A DNA stretch of 64,000 nt from Crenobacter caeni. GTDB taxonomy: Bacteria > Pseudomonadota > Gammaproteobacteria > Burkholderiales > Chromobacteriaceae. The notes beneath the pieces were generated by a model. The model did not search any database, had not been told where the DNA came from, and saw only the letters and a program-made list of their open reading frames with translations. Position 1 is the stretch's first letter. The number at the start of each line of letters is the position of its first letter. The position numbers and the translations under genes are program-made. The stretch spans positions 1 through 64,000 of the forward strand of contig NZ_JAAGAA010000006.1 in the NCBI RefSeq assembly GCF_010435965.1, written 5' to 3'. Below are positions 60,580 to 64,000 of this stretch, one piece after another.

Positions 60580-61152
60580 ATGCTCAGCCAACTGATCGCC
60601 CACTACGGCTACTTCGCCCTGTTCGTCGGCACCCTTGTCGAAGGTGAGACCGTGCTGATCCTCGCCGGCTTTTCCGCGCACCGCGGCTGGCTGGACTTCC
60701 CGCTGGTGGTGGCGGTGGCCGCCGCCGGCGGCAGCCTGGGCGACATTCTCGCCTACACGCTCGGCCGCTGGCAGGGCGAACGCCTGCTCGCCCGCTTCCC
60801 TTCGCTGGCCGCACGGCGAGGCCAGGTCGACACCCTGCTCGCACGCTTTTCCGCGCCCATCATCGTCGGCATCCGCTTCATGTACGGCCTGCGCGTCGCC
60901 GGACCCGTCCTGCTTGGCGTCGCCCGGCTACCCGCGGCGACCTTCGTCGGCTGGAACCTCGCCGGCGCGCTCGTGTGGGCGTGCGTATTCGGGACGCTGG
61001 GCTATCTGTTCGGCGAGGCCGCGCTATTGCTGCTGGGCAGGATCGCGCACCTGGAAGGGCTGCTCTTCGCGCTGCTCGCCGTGCTCGCGCTGCCGCTGCT
61101 TGTCTGGCTGCGGCGGCGCGCGCACCGTGCGGCCGCTCAGGGCACGCGCTGA
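60580..61152 (+). CDS. DedA-family membrane protein
   Basis: A 190-aa polytopic inner-membrane protein of the DedA (SNARE-associated/VTT) family, whose members act as lipid flippases or proton-dependent transporters. Motifs are GYFALFVGTLVEGETVLILA near residues 9-28 (acidic Glu), GGSLGDILAYTLGRWQG, and FMYGLRVAGPVLLGVARLPA, which contains the conserved Arg. ATG 60580 is chosen because LSQLIAHYGYFA is the family start. It converges on the DUF1615 gene with a 16-base overlap at the 3' ends. Confidence 0.88.
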   Translation: MLSQLIAHYGYFALFVGTLVEGETVLILAGFSAHRGWLDFPLVVAVAAAGGSLGDILAYTLGRWQGERLLARFPSLAARRGQVDTLLARFSAPIIVGIRFMYGLRVAGPVLLGVARLPAATFVGWNLAGALVWACVFGTLGYLFGEAALLLLGRIAHLEGLLFALLAVLALPLLVWLRRRAHRAAAQGTR

Positions 61153-62348
61153 AGGCAGGTACGGTAGCGCCCGTCGACCCTGCCCGCGAACCACTCGGTG
61201 GTCAGCTTGCGGGTGATCTTCGGGCTTTTCAGCGCGATCTGCGGCATCGCCTCGCGCGGCGCGCGCAAGCCCTGCGCGTCGGCGAGCGCGTAGACGCGGC
61301 GGTAGAGCTCGGTCTGCGCGAAGGCGGCAAACTTCTCCTGGCGCAAATCGCGCGCGATCGCGTCACGCGACAACCCAAGCTTCGAACCCATCGCCTCCAG
61401 CGCGAACTGCGTCTCGCTGGGCAGCACCTGCGCACCGCGATAGCTGAGCAAATCGCCGTCGCTACTGAGCGCGCGGCCGCTCAGGCGCGACACCACTTGC
61501 TGGAACGCCGCGTTGCGGCTCGAATAGCGGCCGGCGTTGAAATCGGCGAAGCGGTACTTCATCTCGCTGTAGTTCACCGGGTACTGCAGCAGGTTGGCGA
61601 TACCGAAATAGAGCCCGCCGCGGCGGGTGAACACCTCGGCGCGTACCGACCCGGCGCGCGGGTAAGGGTAATGCGGCCACGCCGAGAGCTGCGCCTCGGC
61701 AAACGCCACGCTCACCTGCATCGGCCCGCCGGTGCGCACCGGGTTGCTCATGCCGACGGGCAGACTCAGCCTGCGCGCCTCGCCCGAGAGCTCGTCGAAC
61801 AACTCGGACACCTCGCGCTCGGTGCGCAGACTGTCGATGCGCGCCTTGTAGCTGCGACCGTCGCGCGAAGGCTTCAGAAGCGCCGCCTTCACCAGCGCCA
61901 TCGGCACCGGTGATGCCTTCTTCTCGATGCCCGCCCACACCATGCCCGGCAGGCCGGGCACCACCGGGTCGGCCTGCCAGCTCGACTCCTGCTCGATCAC
62001 CGCAATCGCCGCGCAGAAGTGCTCCTTGCTGTACGGGATCTTCAGCGCGGTAAACGCGGTCACCATCTCGTCGCGCCAGCCCGCCCGGTCCCGGATACCG
62101 GCCGGCAGCAGGCGTCCGGCCAGCGAGCGCGCTTCCATCTCGCTGATGCGGGCAGGCACGGCCGGAGATGGCGGTGGCGACACGACCGGCACGCTCGCCG
62201 CCGGCGGTGGCGGCAGCATCGGCACTGGGATCTCGACGGCGGGAGACGGTGGCGGCGCGACCACCACCGACGCGGGAGGCTGTACCGACGAGCACGCGGC
62301 GAGCAGCACACAGGGGGCGAGCAGGGAAAACTTGGCGCGCACGTTCAT
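61137..62348 (-). CDS. DUF1615 family lipoprotein
   Basis: A 403-aa lipoprotein. The signal peptide is FSLLAPCVLLAAC with lipobox LAAC (Cys18), followed by a Pro/Val-rich linker (about residues 22-65). The DUF1615 domain includes FCAAIAVIEQESSWQADPVV near 110-130, which resembles a lysozyme-like Glu region, then GGPMQVSVAFAEA and TRRGGLYFGIANLLQYPVNY. The family function is unknown; the ExxSS and GPMQVS motifs suggest a lytic-transglycosylase-like fold. The start ATG 62348 is placed before the signal peptide. Divergent from the YgiQ gene. Confidence 0.88.
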   Translation of the reverse strand: MNVRAKFSLLAPCVLLAACSSVQPPASVVVAPPPSPAVEIPVPMLPPPPAASVPVVSPPPSPAVPARISEMEARSLAGRLLPAGIRDRAGWRDEMVTAFTALKIPYSKEHFCAAIAVIEQESSWQADPVVPGLPGMVWAGIEKKASPVPMALVKAALLKPSRDGRSYKARIDSLRTEREVSELFDELSGEARRLSLPVGMSNPVRTGGPMQVSVAFAEAQLSAWPHYPYPRAGSVRAEVFTRRGGLYFGIANLLQYPVNYSEMKYRFADFNAGRYSSRNAAFQQVVSRLSGRALSSDGDLLSYRGAQVLPSETQFALEAMGSKLGLSRDAIARDLRQEKFAAFAQTELYRRVYALADAQGLRAPREAMPQIALKSPKITRKLTTEWFAGRVDGRYRTCLQRVP

Positions 62349-62544
62349 TCCATCCAGATACAGGAAAGCGCGAAGCTTAGGCCAAGCCCGACACGCCCAC
62401 AATCCCGCGCCGGAGCGCAAGCCGCCCTCTCACCGACAAAACCCTGCAAAAACAAGGGCTATGCGCTTGATACAAAACAAAAAACGCTGAAAATGCAGGC
62501 GCTTTCTGGCACAATGCGCCCCTTGCGAAAAAACACCAGCGACC

Positions 62545-64000
<1,456 letters not shown>

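Overview
The window reads as chromosome of a G+C-rich betaproteobacterium, most likely of the Neisseriales (Chromobacterium/Vogesella-like). Pointers are a short MetN without its regulatory domain, a LolC-LolD pair without a second permease gene beside it, a PhaM-like granule protein, a betaproteobacterial IF-1 with a C-terminal tail, and the hpnCDE squalene genes. The taxonomic call is inference from gene content; no rRNA is present.

Layout. 1-164: the end of an IS5-type insertion sequence cut by the window edge. 164-7143: DUF2062 protein, ChaN-like protein, PhaM-like protein, dnaE, a 140-bp MITE that shares its terminus with the edge IS, a small HTH protein, ghrA and infA. 7443-10521: CHAD protein and the methionine importer metNIQ, preceded by a leader that ends in an intrinsic terminator. 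10738-17271: a long minus-strand run (EEP-family hydrolase, Kch-type potassium channel, NudB, orphan FixJ-type regulator, MscS channel, LolD, LolC, a 74-aa protein). 17368-21564: NlpC/P60 peptidase, UbiB-family kinase, an unknown exported protein and radA.

21600-55615: an almost unbroken flagellar locus of about 34 kb. It holds flgLKJIHGFEDCB, flgA, a separate FlgJ-type glucosaminidase, flgN, flgM, a Crp/Fnr-family regulator, motB, motA, fliA, fliL, fliK, fliT-like, fliS, fliD, fliJIHGFE, the divergent fliMNPQR-flhBA, the flagellin lysine methylase fliB, an unknown (possibly FliK-like) gene and a 279-aa flagellin. The fliD-fliS-fliT-fliK-fliL-fliA-motA-motB order equals lafB-lafC-lafD/X-lafE-lafF-lafS-lafT-lafU of lateral (Flag-2) flagella. 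The flagellin starts like LafA, fliO is absent, and FliM lacks the N-terminal CheY-docking motif. No LafK, FlhDC, FlhF/FlhG or chemotaxis gene is in the locus. flgM, fliD and the flagellin gene share an upstream motif, TAAG-N14/15-GTCGC, that fits a sigma-28 (FliA/LafS) promoter. So the locus appears to encode its own late-gene control (FliA/FlgM), export machine, motor and filament.

55776-64000: a lipoprotein, a YciK-like SDR with its catalytic Tyr replaced by Phe, hpnE-hpnD-hpnC, a tRNA-Ala / tRNA-Glu / tRNA-Ala cluster with a good promoter and terminator, a DedA protein, a DUF1615 lipoprotein, and the first 485 codons of a YgiQ-type radical SAM protein that runs off the right edge. No CRISPR array, prophage or rRNA was seen.
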